Position numbers and translations under genes: made by a program
Shown: piece by piece, positions 50,468-60,430 of the stretch
Numbering within the stretch: the first letter of the stretch is position 1
Layout: every line of letters begins with the position of its first letter
Notes under the pieces: model-generated
What the model was told of the DNA's origin: nothing
Seen by the model: the letters and a program-made list of their open reading frames with translations, nothing else
The model's database searches: none
Origin: Brachybacterium sp. YJGR34
GTDB lineage: Bacteria; Actinomycetota; Actinomycetes; Actinomycetales; Dermabacteraceae
Direction of reading: 5' to 3'
NCBI RefSeq assembly: GCF_003347015.1
Contig: NZ_PNFB01000001.1
Location: 186,001 to 250,000 of the forward strand
Length of the DNA stretch: 64,000 nucleotides

Positions 50468-51880
50468 ATGCCGACCCCTCCCGCCGACGACGCGCTGCGC
50501 GCGCACCTCCAGGCCGACGTCTCCGCACTCCGCGACTCCTTCGACGCCGGCACCACCCGCGGCCTCGACGCGCGCCGCGCCCAGCTCGAGGCGCTCCGGC
50601 GCGGCCTGCGGCACGAGGAGCCGGCCCTGGTCCGCGCCCTCGCCGAGGACCTCGGCAAATCCCGCACCGAGAGCCTGCTGACCGAGATCGGCGTGGCGCG
50701 CCAGGAGATCACCGAGGCCCTGAAGCACCTGCGGTCCTGGCTGCGCCCGCAGCCGCTGCGCCTGGGTCCCCTGCTCGCCCCGTCCACCGGTCGCCTGCAC
50801 CGCGAGCCCCTGGGCACCACGCTGATCATCGCGCCCTGGAACTACCCGGTGAACCTCACCCTCGCCCCGCTCGTCGCCGCGATCGCCGGCGGCAACACCG
50901 CGGTGCTGAAGCCCAGCGAGGTGGCGCCGGCGACCTCCGCGGCGCTCGCCCACCTGGTGCGCACCCACCTCGACCCCGCCTGGGTGCGGGTGGTCGAGGG
51001 CGGCGTGGAGGAGACCACGATCCTCCTCGAGCAGCGCTTCGACCTGATCTTCTACACCGGCAGCGCCCGGGTGGGGCGGATCGTGGCGCGCGCCGCCGCC
51101 GAGCACCTCACGCCGACGATCCTCGAGCTGGGCGGGAAGTCCCCCGTGTTCGTCGACGACGGGGTGGACCTCGCCGCGGCCGCTCGCCGGATCGTCTGGG
51201 GGAAGTTCACCAACGCCGGGCAGACCTGCATCGCGCCGGACTACCTCATGGCCACCCCGGAGACGGCGAGGGCGCTGGTCCCGCACCTGCTGCGCGCCGT
51301 GCGCTCGCTGTACGGCCGGTCCCCGCGGCGCGCGGCCGACTACGGGCGGATGGTGTCCCGGCGGCACCTCGAGCGGGTGCTCGCCCTGATCGACGACGAG
51401 CGGTGCGTGCTGGGCGGCACCGCCGAGGCCGATCCCGACGCGCGGTACCTCCCGCCGACGATCATGACCGACGTGGACTGGGATGATCCGGTGATGGCCG
51501 AGGAGATCTTCGGCCCCGTGCTGCCGATCCTCACCGTCGACGGCCCCGACGAGGCGATCGCCCGGATCCGCGCGGGGGATCAGCCCCTGACTCTGTACCT
51601 GTTCTCGCGGGACGCCGACCTCGAGGAGCGCTTCGCCGCGGAGACCTCCTCCGGGTCCCTCGCGCTGGGCCTGACCCTCGCGCACATCGGGACCCCGGGG
51701 ATGCCCTTCGGCGGAGTGGGGGAGTCCGGGACGGGCGCCTATCACGGCCGCGCGGGCCTCGAGGCCTTCACCCATGCCAAGCCCGTGGTGCGCAAGCCGC
51801 TGCGGCCGGACACGCTGCGCCTGGTCTACCCGCCGTACACCCGTCCCCGCAGCGCCCTGCTGCGGCGCCTGCTGCGCTGA
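50468..51880 (+). CDS. NAD(P)-dependent aldehyde dehydrogenase (class 3-like)
   Basis: Oxidises an aldehyde to the acid. 470 residues. NAD-site IAPWNYPVNLTLAPLVAAIA, catalytic Glu in LELGGKSP (about 220), catalytic Cys in NAGQTCIAPDY (about 255), and EEIFGPVLPI near the C-terminus. The length, lacking about 30 N-terminal residues versus betaine-aldehyde types, and the sequence SFDAGTTRGLDARRAQLEAL match the class 3/fatty aldehyde group such as YwdH or coniferyl aldehyde dehydrogenase. Soluble; substrate unknown. Confidence 0.93.
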   Translation: MPTPPADDALRAHLQADVSALRDSFDAGTTRGLDARRAQLEALRRGLRHEEPALVRALAEDLGKSRTESLLTEIGVARQEITEALKHLRSWLRPQPLRLGPLLAPSTGRLHREPLGTTLIIAPWNYPVNLTLAPLVAAIAGGNTAVLKPSEVAPATSAALAHLVRTHLDPAWVRVVEGGVEETTILLEQRFDLIFYTGSARVGRIVARAAAEHLTPTILELGGKSPVFVDDGVDLAAAARRIVWGKFTNAGQTCIAPDYLMATPETARALVPHLLRAVRSLYGRSPRRAADYGRMVSRRHLERVLALIDDERCVLGGTAEADPDARYLPPTIMTDVDWDDPVMAEEIFGPVLPILTVDGPDEAIARIRAGDQPLTLYLFSRDADLEERFAAETSSGSLALGLTLAHIGTPGMPFGGVGESGTGAYHGRAGLEAFTHAKPVVRKPLRPDTLRLVYPPYTRPRSALLRRLLR

Positions 51881-51895
51881 GGCCGGGGCGCCGCG

Positions 51896-53125
51896 CTACC
51901 GCGGCGCCGAGGCCGGGACGGAGCCGTCCGCGCTCGGGGTGCTCGCCCCGCGGCGCATCAGCTGCCCCGCGGCCAGCGGGAAGATCAGCACCGTGACCGC
52001 ACCGGCGGTGACCAGCACCGAGGCGATGGTCTCGGAGATCAGCTCCGAGGAGACGGCGATCTGGGTGACGGCGACGATCATCGGCAGTCCGGTGGCGGCG
52101 TAGAGACCCAGTGCCGCGCGCTCGGGCCTCGTGGCGAGCCCCGAGTCCGTGGAGGTCCACTGCTCGCGGAGGAACACCGGCAGACCCCGCACCAGGAGGA
52201 TCGTCGCGGTGAAGGCCAGCAGCATCGGCCACCGGGCGAGGACCGCGGCGACGTCGATCTCCATCCCGCTGGTCACGAAGAACACGGGGATCAGCAGGCT
52301 GAAGCCCACCACCTCGATCTTGTGCATGACCTCCTGGGCGTGCTCGGGGTTCTTCGCCCGCAGCACGGAGCTGACCAGCAGCCCGGCGGTGAAGGCGCCG
52401 AGGGCGACGTCGAGCTCGAGCACCGCCGTGAGCATCATGAGCGTCACGAGGATCAGGAAGGTCACCCGGACGGTGGTCTGCATCGTCGTGTTCGCCGCCG
52501 CGGCGAAGGAGCGCCCCAGCAATGGCACGTGCCGGAAGAAGCGGGAGGGGATCGCCACGGTCGCCACGGCGGCGACGGCGAAGACGATCAGCACGATCGC
52601 CGCCTGCCACGATCCGCGGGTCGAGAGCAGCAGGGACATCGCGACGATCGGCAGCAGCTCGCCGAAGGCCCCGTGCACCATCACCGAGCGTCCCAGCGGT
52701 GACTCGATGACGCCGGAGTCCTTGAGGATCGGCAGCAGGGTCCCCAGCGCCGTCGAGGTGGAGGCGATCGCGAGGACCACCGCGATCTGCACGTCCCCTC
52801 CCACGAAGAGCATCGCCGCGCCGAACCCTAGGGCGGCGCAGAGCAGCCAGGTCAGCGCCGCCTGACGGCCCTGCCGCGAGCGCATGTCCCGGGGGTTCAC
52901 CTCGAAGCCGGCCAACAGGAACAGCAGTCCCAGTCCCAGCTCGCGGAGGAACTCCACCGACTCGGTGGGCTCGGCGAGGCCCAGGGCGTGCGGGCCGATG
53001 AGGGCGCCGAAGGCGAGCAGCCACACCGCGTCCGGCACGGTGCGACGGGTGACCAGGGCGAGGATCGGGGCGAGGACGGCGACCAGCGTGATCCACCACA
53101 TCGAGATCAGGTTCTCCAGCAGCAT
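51896..53125 (-). CDS. Cation/proton antiporter (CPA2, KefB/NapA-like)
   Basis: A 409-residue membrane transporter with 11-13 segments. FLRELGLGLLFLLAGFEVNP, IAVVLAIASTSTALGTLLPIL and LDVALGAFTAGLLVSSVLR are the sodium/hydrogen-exchanger blocks. No TrkA-N or other regulatory domain is attached. The start at 53125 has GGAGA upstream; a longer in-frame start is rejected because the extra 40 residues are low-complexity. The ion (Na+ or K+) cannot be told. Confidence 0.9.
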   Translation of the reverse strand: MLLENLISMWWITLVAVLAPILALVTRRTVPDAVWLLAFGALIGPHALGLAEPTESVEFLRELGLGLLFLLAGFEVNPRDMRSRQGRQAALTWLLCAALGFGAAMLFVGGDVQIAVVLAIASTSTALGTLLPILKDSGVIESPLGRSVMVHGAFGELLPIVAMSLLLSTRGSWQAAIVLIVFAVAAVATVAIPSRFFRHVPLLGRSFAAAANTTMQTTVRVTFLILVTLMMLTAVLELDVALGAFTAGLLVSSVLRAKNPEHAQEVMHKIEVVGFSLLIPVFFVTSGMEIDVAAVLARWPMLLAFTATILLVRGLPVFLREQWTSTDSGLATRPERAALGLYAATGLPMIVAVTQIAVSSELISETIASVLVTAGAVTVLIFPLAAGQLMRRGASTPSADGSVPASAPR

Positions 53126-53283
53126 GCCGTCTCCGTCGTCCCCGGGACCCCGCGCCGGACGGTGCGGGGGAGGGCGGCCCGCTCGCGGGCTCCCGCACGG
53201 AAGATACCAAGACGTCGCGTCCGCGCCCTCGGCTCCCTCGTCCACCGCCGGGACGGGATGAGACGCGGGACACCCTGCAGGGA

Positions 53284-53289
53284 TATCCT
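53284..53289 (+). promoter_or_regulatory. -10 box (TATCCT) of the M48 peptidase gene
   Basis: TATCCT, 45 bases before the ATG; AAGGAG is found in the implied leader. Confidence 0.4.
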
Positions 53290-53334
53290 CTGCGGAGGCC
53301 CGATCCCGGCTGATGGACTCAAGGAGCGCACGAC

Positions 53335-54684
53335 ATGGCCCAACCGCCCTCAGGACCCCCGCAGTTCCCCGGCTCCCCGCCGTCGGGCGGTCTCCCCTCC
53401 GGGCCGGGCTCGCCCGCTCCCGGCGCCCAGCCCGGCGGCGGGCCGAACCCCGCGGGCATGCAGGGACCGACCCTGGTCAACGGTGCCACCACCCACGGCA
53501 TCATGGGCCGCAAGGGCATCCGGCACCCGTGGGAGCTGCCGCTGCTGTGGACCGGCGTGGTGCTGACGATCCTCGCCTACATCGCCTGGGCCGTGCTGAT
53601 GATCTCCACCCTGGTGCTGCGCATCGTCGAGGGTCAGGAGACCGTCGACAGCCTCTACCAGTACGTGGGCATCATCCCGCTGTTCATCCAGCTGGTGCTC
53701 ATCCTGCCGGCGTTCCCGCTGCTCGCCTTCTGGGCGCGCGCCATGATGTACGCGCAGCTGCGCGCCACGTCGGTGCGGATGAGCCCCACCCAGTTTCCCG
53801 AGGGCTACCGGATGGTCGCGGAGGCCGCCCAGCAGTACGGACTGCGGCGCGTTCCCGACGCCTACGTGCAGATGGGCAGCGGCTCGGTCAACGCCTTCGC
53901 CGCCGGCCACGGATTCCGCCGCTTCGTCGTCGTCTACTCGGACCTCTTCGAGGCCGGCGGCGAGAACCGGGATCGCGAGGCGCTGCGGTTCGTCATCGGC
54001 CACGAGGTCGGCCACATCGCCGCCGGCCACGTCTCCTACTTCCGCCTGGTGTTCACCAACGTGCTGAGCTATGTGCCGATCCTCGGGTCGGCGCTCTCCC
54101 GCGCCCAGGAGTACACCGCGGACAACTTCGGCTACACCGTCGCCCCAGGCGGAGCCGCCGGGACGATGGGTCTGCTCTCCGGCGGGAAGTACCTCAACGC
54201 CGAGGTCAACGTCAACGAGCTGGCCGATCGTGCCGCGACCGACCCGAGCTTCTTCGTGCACGTCGTCAACTGGTTCTCCTCCCACCCGGTGACCACCTGG
54301 CGCGCCCATGCCCTGCGTGACCGCTCCAAGCCCGGTGCCCTGTGGATCCGCCCGCAGGGTGCGCTGTTCACCTCGCCCCTGCCCCCGGGCAGCGCCTGGT
54401 CCTCCCAGTACCCGACCCCGAGCGACGCCCTGGCGATGCTCGGTGCGGCGGACCGGATCCGTCCCGCCGGGTTCGCGAACCAGTTCGGGCGCTTCGCCGG
54501 CGCCGACTACAGCGCCCGCCCGGCCACGCGCGAGGTCCAGCTGGCGGCGCCGCTGCTGGCCGAGCGGACGTCCTACGTCATCCCCACCGGTCCGTATCGC
54601 GACGACGCCCGCGGTCCCCTGACCGGGGCCGGGATCAGCCCCTTCGGCGGGCCCCAGCAGCCCCCGCCCCCGCCGCAGAGCTGA
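53335..54684 (+). CDS. M48-family zinc metallopeptidase
   Basis: A membrane-associated peptidase, 449 residues. N-terminal 50 residues are a Pro/Gly-rich low-complexity arm. Two membrane segments follow at about 70-95 and 110-138. The zinc motif HEVGH is at 223-227, the third ligand is Glu259 in AQEYTADNFG. Typical M48 (HtpX/Ste24-like) order. It may act in envelope protein quality control. AAGGAG lies before the ATG. Confidence 0.9.
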   Translation: MAQPPSGPPQFPGSPPSGGLPSGPGSPAPGAQPGGGPNPAGMQGPTLVNGATTHGIMGRKGIRHPWELPLLWTGVVLTILAYIAWAVLMISTLVLRIVEGQETVDSLYQYVGIIPLFIQLVLILPAFPLLAFWARAMMYAQLRATSVRMSPTQFPEGYRMVAEAAQQYGLRRVPDAYVQMGSGSVNAFAAGHGFRRFVVVYSDLFEAGGENRDREALRFVIGHEVGHIAAGHVSYFRLVFTNVLSYVPILGSALSRAQEYTADNFGYTVAPGGAAGTMGLLSGGKYLNAEVNVNELADRAATDPSFFVHVVNWFSSHPVTTWRAHALRDRSKPGALWIRPQGALFTSPLPPGSAWSSQYPTPSDALAMLGAADRIRPAGFANQFGRFAGADYSARPATREVQLAAPLLAERTSYVIPTGPYRDDARGPLTGAGISPFGGPQQPPPPPQS

Positions 54685-54753
54685 GCCCGTCGGGCGCGGC
54701 CCGGCGTGCCCACCGGCACACCGGCGCCGCGCCCGAACTCTGCAGTCCGTGCA

Positions 54754-54759
54754 TATCCT
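54754..54759 (+). promoter_or_regulatory. -10 box of leaderless promoter for the MFS exporter
   Basis: TATCCT, exactly 6 bases before the GTG at 54766. Confidence 0.55.
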
Positions 54760-54765
54760 GCTGAG

Positions 54766-56196
54766 GTGATCCCCGACCCCAGCGCGCCCGCCCCCCAGGT
54801 GCGGCGCCGACCCCTGCTCGCCGTCCTCCTCGCCCCGCTGTTCATGGCGCTCATCGCCGTGAGCGTGATCAACGTGGCGCTCACCGCCATCGGCGAGGGC
54901 CTCGAGGCGGACACCGGCTCCCTGCAGTGGGTGATCTCCGGCTACGCGCTCGCCTTCGGGATGCTGCTGGTGCCCGCAGGGCGGGCCGGAGATGCCACGG
55001 GGCGGCGCCGGATGCTGATCGTGGGCGTCGCCGTGTTCACGGCCGGCTCCCTGCTCAGCGGTCTCGCGCCGAGCGTGGAGGTGCTCAACGTGGCGCGGAT
55101 CCTGCAGGGCATCGGCTCGGGGCTGCTGAATCCGCAGACCGTGGCGCTCATCCAGCAGCACTTCCGCGGCCAGGACCGCGCCCGCGCCTTCGCGCTGCTC
55201 GCCACCACCGTCGCCGTCGCCACCGCGATCGGGCCCGTGATCGGTGGCGCCCTGATCCAGATCCTGGGTCCGGACCAGGGCTGGCGCTGGATGTTCCTCA
55301 TGAACGTCCCGATCGGCGTGGCCGCGATCGTCGGCGCGCTGAAGTACATCCCCGACGACCGGGCGCGCGGGCGCAGCCGGCCCGATCTGGACCCCGTGGG
55401 CACGCTCCTGCTGTGCCTGGCCATCCTCGGGATCATGCTGCCGTTCCTCGAGCGCGGCGCGAGCGCGCTGGTGTGGCTGTCCTTCCCCGCGGGCCTGCTG
55501 GTGCTCGGCGCGTGGTGGGCCTGGGAGCAGCGCTACAAGCGCCACGGCCGCCCGCCGATGGTGGACACCGCCATCTTCACCAACCAGGCGTTCCGCAACG
55601 GCATCCTCATCGTCTCGGTGTACTTCCTCGGGGCCACCAGCGTGTGGATCATCATCCCGCTGTTCCTGCAGATGCACCTGCACCACACGGCCTTCGAGGC
55701 CTCGCTGATGGGCCTGCCCTCCTCGGTCGCCGCCGCGATCACCTCCCAGGTCGCCGGCCGCTACGTGCTGACCATGGGGCGCCGTATGGTGATCATCGGC
55801 TTCGGGGTCTCCTTCGTGGGCCTCGGGGCCACGGGGGTGCTGGCCGGATTCGTGGAGACCGGGGCGGTGCCCTTCTGGCTGCTCGCGGTGCCCCTGACCC
55901 TGATGGGCATCAGCCAGGGCATGACGATCTCCCCGAACCAGACCCTCACCCTGAACTCCGTGGACCCCCGTTTCGGCGGGGTGGCCGGCGGCATCCTGCA
56001 GCTGGGCCAGCGCACCGGCGCGGCGATCGGCACGGCGATGATCCCGGGCATCATCTTCTCCCTCACCGAGGGCGGCCACGCCTGGTACGAGGCGTTCATC
56101 ATCGCGATCACCATCATCATGGCGCTCACCCTGGTCGCGATGGGCGTGAGCGTCGCCGACCGCGCGCGGGAGCGGTCCGCGCCGGGCGCGCGCTGA
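54766..56196 (+). CDS. MFS drug:H+ antiporter, DHA2-like (14-segment)
   Basis: A 476-residue multidrug-type exporter with 14 hydrophobic segments. Motif A-like LVPAGRAGDATGRRRMLI in the first loop and motif C-like AIGPVIGGALIQ in segment 5 are characteristic of EmrB/QacA drug transporters. An ATG at 54706 would add 20 residues but lies upstream of the -10 box; the GTG at 54766 is preferred. No regulator gene is adjacent. Substrates cannot be predicted. Confidence 0.9.
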   Translation: MIPDPSAPAPQVRRRPLLAVLLAPLFMALIAVSVINVALTAIGEGLEADTGSLQWVISGYALAFGMLLVPAGRAGDATGRRRMLIVGVAVFTAGSLLSGLAPSVEVLNVARILQGIGSGLLNPQTVALIQQHFRGQDRARAFALLATTVAVATAIGPVIGGALIQILGPDQGWRWMFLMNVPIGVAAIVGALKYIPDDRARGRSRPDLDPVGTLLLCLAILGIMLPFLERGASALVWLSFPAGLLVLGAWWAWEQRYKRHGRPPMVDTAIFTNQAFRNGILIVSVYFLGATSVWIIIPLFLQMHLHHTAFEASLMGLPSSVAAAITSQVAGRYVLTMGRRMVIIGFGVSFVGLGATGVLAGFVETGAVPFWLLAVPLTLMGISQGMTISPNQTLTLNSVDPRFGGVAGGILQLGQRTGAAIGTAMIPGIIFSLTEGGHAWYEAFIIAITIIMALTLVAMGVSVADRARERSAPGAR

Positions 56197-56238
56197 GGGC
56201 GGGCGCCCGGCGCCTGCCGCTCCGAAGGGCTATGGCCC

Positions 56239-56252
56239 CCGTCGGCCGACGG
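56239..56252. promoter_or_regulatory. Perfect palindrome before the 56310 gene
   Basis: CCGTCGGCCGACGG lies 3 bp upstream of a -10-like TAGCCT (56256-56261). It could be an operator, or part of a terminator after the MFS gene; no T-run follows. Confidence 0.3.
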
Positions 56253-56309
56253 CGGTAGCCTGGTTCCACGGGGCCGCGACGGCGCATCGCCCCTCGGTCC
56301 CGCGCCACC

Positions 56310-57536
56310 ATGAGCCCGTCCCCGCGCAGCCAGGCCGCACGGACCCTCCCCCGGGGATGGTCCGCGGCGCAGCCCGGCACCGCCGAGCTGAGGGCGCCCC
56401 TGGCCGAGCCCCCGCCCGCCGCCGCCGGCCGATCGCGTGCCGCGCGGCCCGCGATCGCGCTCTTGGGGAGCCTCGCCCTGCTCCTGGCGCTGGTGACGAT
56501 CCTGCCCCGGGTGCTCATGACCGGCGGCGGCCCCGAGCAGGCGGTGCGCGACTACCTCGACGCGCTCGTCGCCGGCGACGCGCAGGTGGTGCGCGCGCAC
56601 CTCGAGGCGCGGGACCGGGCCAGCAGCGCCGCGATCACCGACGAGATCCTCGCCGGAGCCACCGAGCGGGTCATCGACTACCGCATCACCGCGGTGGAGC
56701 GCAGCGGCGACGCGGCCGTCGTCACCGCTCTGCTCGAGACCGGCACCGCCGCCCGGACCAGCACCTTCACCCTCACCGCGCGCTCGGCGGGCTCCTTCTC
56801 CCCGGTGACCTGGGAGCTCGATCCCGTCATCATGCCCCTGCAGGTGGTGCTCACCCCCACCGCCCCCGAGGAGCTGATCATCAACGGCGTGACCCTTCCG
56901 GTGGCGGACCTGGCCGGATTCGGCAGCGGCTACGGGCGCTCGGGGGTGCTCCTGCAGCTTCCCCCGGGCGCCTACGTGCTGTCCCTGCCGGAGGCGGACG
57001 CCCTGCGCACCCCGGTGCCGGCACGCCTCGAGGTCCCCCCGACGCTCGAGCACGGCCGCCACGTCGAGACCACGCTGTCCTACGACCTCAGCGCCTCCGG
57101 GCGGAAGGAGGTGATCGCGGACCTCGAGGCCCAGCTCGAGGAGTGCGCCCGCAGCACCTCGCCGCAGCCCGTCGGCTGCCCCTTCGGCGTGGTGGACGAG
57201 CAGGGGGCGGTGATCCGGGCGGGCGAGGGGACCTGGACGGTCACGCCGCCCGACACCTACCGGTTCACCCCCTGGGTGGCCGATGCGTGGTCCGTCGCCG
57301 GCGAGGACGGTCGCGCCGTGTTCACCCCGAAGTCCGCCTCCGCGGGGGAGGAGGTCGAGGCCCGGATCGTCACCTTCCCGATCGGGGCCGTCAGCCGGCC
57401 GGACGGCGGCGGCGCGCTGCGGACCGAGCTGCTGCACGTGGGCCGCGGCGCGGGCAGCGGCTGCCACGGCACGGTGATCGAGGTCGAGGACCCGCAGTCC
57501 GACGGCACGATCAGCGTCTGCGAGATCGCCCGCTGA
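56310..57536 (+). CDS. Single-span membrane protein with extracytoplasmic domain, function unknown
   Basis: A 408-residue protein. The N-terminal 45 residues are cytoplasmic and Pro/Ala/Arg-rich; one membrane span lies at about 48-70 (ALLGSLALLLALVTILPRV). The outside part starts with a short alpha/beta domain (AVRDYLDALVAGDAQVVRAHL) resembling the NTF2-like DUF4878 family, and ends with a Cys-containing tail (GSGCHGTV, ISVCEIAR). Two further Cys in EECARSTSPQPVGCPFG may form disulfides. I do not recognise the family. Its 3' end overlaps the convergent HTTM gene by 26 bp. Confidence 0.65.
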   Translation: MSPSPRSQAARTLPRGWSAAQPGTAELRAPLAEPPPAAAGRSRAARPAIALLGSLALLLALVTILPRVLMTGGGPEQAVRDYLDALVAGDAQVVRAHLEARDRASSAAITDEILAGATERVIDYRITAVERSGDAAVVTALLETGTAARTSTFTLTARSAGSFSPVTWELDPVIMPLQVVLTPTAPEELIINGVTLPVADLAGFGSGYGRSGVLLQLPPGAYVLSLPEADALRTPVPARLEVPPTLEHGRHVETTLSYDLSASGRKEVIADLEAQLEECARSTSPQPVGCPFGVVDEQGAVIRAGEGTWTVTPPDTYRFTPWVADAWSVAGEDGRAVFTPKSASAGEEVEARIVTFPIGAVSRPDGGGALRTELLHVGRGAGSGCHGTVIEVEDPQSDGTISVCEIAR

Positions 57537-58365
57537 CCCGGCGGCGCAGGGCCACCGGGAGCCTCTCGAGCGGCAGGAACGCCGCCCAGCACACGACCGT
57601 GGGCAGGAAGTGGATGCCCAGCAGCACGAGGGTCGCCAGGTGGAAGCCGAGGTACAGGGCGACCGCGACGTACAGCGCCCGGCCCCGCAGCAGCAGCACC
57701 ACGGGCGAGAGCAGCTCGAGAGCCAGGCCCGCCCATTGCGCCGGCACGAAGATCCAGGGCATCGTCTCGACCAGCCAATGCGCCACCACGCTGCCGCGAC
57801 GGATCGACGCCCAGGTGAGGATCGCGCTGTTCCCCCAGGCCGCGAGCGAGCCCGAGTAGAGGATCTTGGGGATCACGGAGAAGAAGTAGGTGCAGACCAC
57901 CGCGATCTGGATCGCCCGCAGCGCCCATCCGGCCGCCTCGCTGGATGCGTCCGGACCGTCGCCGCGGCCGTCGGTGCGGGGGAGGGGGACCGTCGGCAGC
58001 ACCGCGACCGCGACCATCAGCGCCAGGTGGTCGTGGGCGACGTAGCCGTAGGAGTTGCTGTAGAGCATCCAGAGCGTGAAGGCGACCGCGACCACCGCGC
58101 CGGCGGCGCGCGGCCGGCGTCCCGCGAGGGCGACGGCGCAGCCGCCGAGGATCAGCGCCAGCAGCGTGTACGCCACCAGCGGGGTCACCGCCGGCAGGTG
58201 CAGCCACCGTGCGAACAGCACCGGGGCGTAGTACCCGGGATTGCGGGCATGGGAGAGGACGTCGGAGGACAGCGTCAGCACGTCCAGGGCGACCATCGCG
58301 TACACGATCACCCGCATCACCTGCACCCGGGCGAGCGGGAGGGCCGGGAAGAGGAGCGCCCTCAC
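57511..58365 (-). CDS. HTTM-domain membrane protein
   Basis: A 284-residue protein with about seven hydrophobic segments. LYSNSYGYVAHDHLALMVAV, FFSVIPKILYSGSLAAWGNS and FVPAQWAGLALELLSPVVLL match the HTTM (vitamin K-dependent gamma-carboxylase-like) domain. Bacterial members have no proven reaction. The GTG start overlaps the preceding stop (GTGA), so it is coupled to the 58362-58814 gene, its likely partner. Confidence 0.85.
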   Translation of the reverse strand: MRALLFPALPLARVQVMRVIVYAMVALDVLTLSSDVLSHARNPGYYAPVLFARWLHLPAVTPLVAYTLLALILGGCAVALAGRRPRAAGAVVAVAFTLWMLYSNSYGYVAHDHLALMVAVAVLPTVPLPRTDGRGDGPDASSEAAGWALRAIQIAVVCTYFFSVIPKILYSGSLAAWGNSAILTWASIRRGSVVAHWLVETMPWIFVPAQWAGLALELLSPVVLLLRGRALYVAVALYLGFHLATLVLLGIHFLPTVVCWAAFLPLERLPVALRRRVSGRSRRR

Positions 58366-58814
58366 GGCGCGCTCCAGCGGACGACCACCACGAACTCCTC
58401 CTCGCCGGTCGCGGTGCCGTCCTCGAGCGAGGTGATGCGCTGGCACAGGACGAGCTCGGTGAGCGGCTCCTGTCCGGCGTGGCGGCGGTCGTACTCGGCG
58501 GCGAGCGGGGCGAGCAGCTCCGGGTCCTCGCGGATCTGCTCGAGGGTGTTCTCCACCTCGGCCCGGCCGATGCCCACGCTGCGCGAGCCGAAGGGAATGT
58601 CGAACCACTCGCCGGTCCCGCGCCGGCCCTGCAGGCAGGTGTTGACCACCTCGCCGGCCGGATCGGTGCCCTTGGAGAACTGGTCGAGCACGCCGAGCGG
58701 GAAGAGGTCGTTGGAGCGCGTCAGGGCACCGGTCAGCAGAACCCCCAGGCAGAGCAGCACCGCGAGCGTCCGCCAGAGGACGGGGAGGGCGCCGAGGCGA
58801 CGGGGGGTGGGCAC
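58362..58814 (-). CDS. Small membrane-anchored protein paired with the HTTM gene
   Basis: A 150-residue protein with one N-terminal span (about 10-32; LWRTLAVLLCLGVLLTGAL) and an extracytoplasmic remainder containing two Cys (VNTCLQGRRG, LVLCQRITS). This looks like the DUF5819-type proteins that accompany HTTM genes, an assignment I hold loosely. GTG start with TATCCT 6 bases upstream. Probably a structural partner of the HTTM protein. Confidence 0.7.
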   Translation of the reverse strand: MPTPRRLGALPVLWRTLAVLLCLGVLLTGALTRSNDLFPLGVLDQFSKGTDPAGEVVNTCLQGRRGTGEWFDIPFGSRSVGIGRAEVENTLEQIREDPELLAPLAAEYDRRHAGQEPLTELVLCQRITSLEDGTATGEEEFVVVVRWSAP

Positions 58815-58820
58815 CTGGGA

Positions 58821-58826
58821 AGGATA
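58821..58826 (-). promoter_or_regulatory. -10 box of leaderless promoter for the HTTM operon
   Basis: TATCCT on the minus strand, exactly 6 bases before the GTG at 58814. Confidence 0.55.
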
Positions 58827-60226
<1,400 letters not shown>

Positions 60227-60251
60227 CCCACCGCTTCTCCGCAGCACTCCA

Positions 60252-60283
60252 CGACGCGTCGGCCCTTCGGGGCCGGCGCGTCG
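60252..60283 (+). terminator. Strong hairpin terminator after the Rpf-like gene
   Basis: CGACGCGTCGGCCC, loop TTCG, then GGGCCGGCGCGTCG: a 14-bp stem with one G-T pair and a UUCG tetraloop. No T-run follows, as is usual for high-GC actinobacteria. Confidence 0.75.
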
Positions 60284-60318
60284 TCGCGTGTGGGCGCCGC
60301 CCCGGCGACACGGCACTC

Positions 60319-60347
60319 TTTCTAAGCGGGCATATCGTGTGTATAGT
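60319..60347 (+). promoter_or_regulatory. Promoter of the dehydratase/aminotransferase genes
   Basis: TTTCTA (60319-60324), a 17-bp spacer and TATAGT (60342-60347) in an unusually A/T-rich patch. A predicted leader of about 77 bases follows. Confidence 0.5.
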
Positions 60348-60430
60348 CCCAAAGCGTACAGAACGTGCAAAACGGACATACAGGACGCAAGGCCCGGTCG
60401 TCGGGCCGCGCGGCGCCGGGGAAGGACGCC

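Noticed and set aside
53350-56079. A 909-codon open frame on the minus strand
   Set aside because: Antisense to the M48 peptidase and MFS genes, with no recognisable domain.
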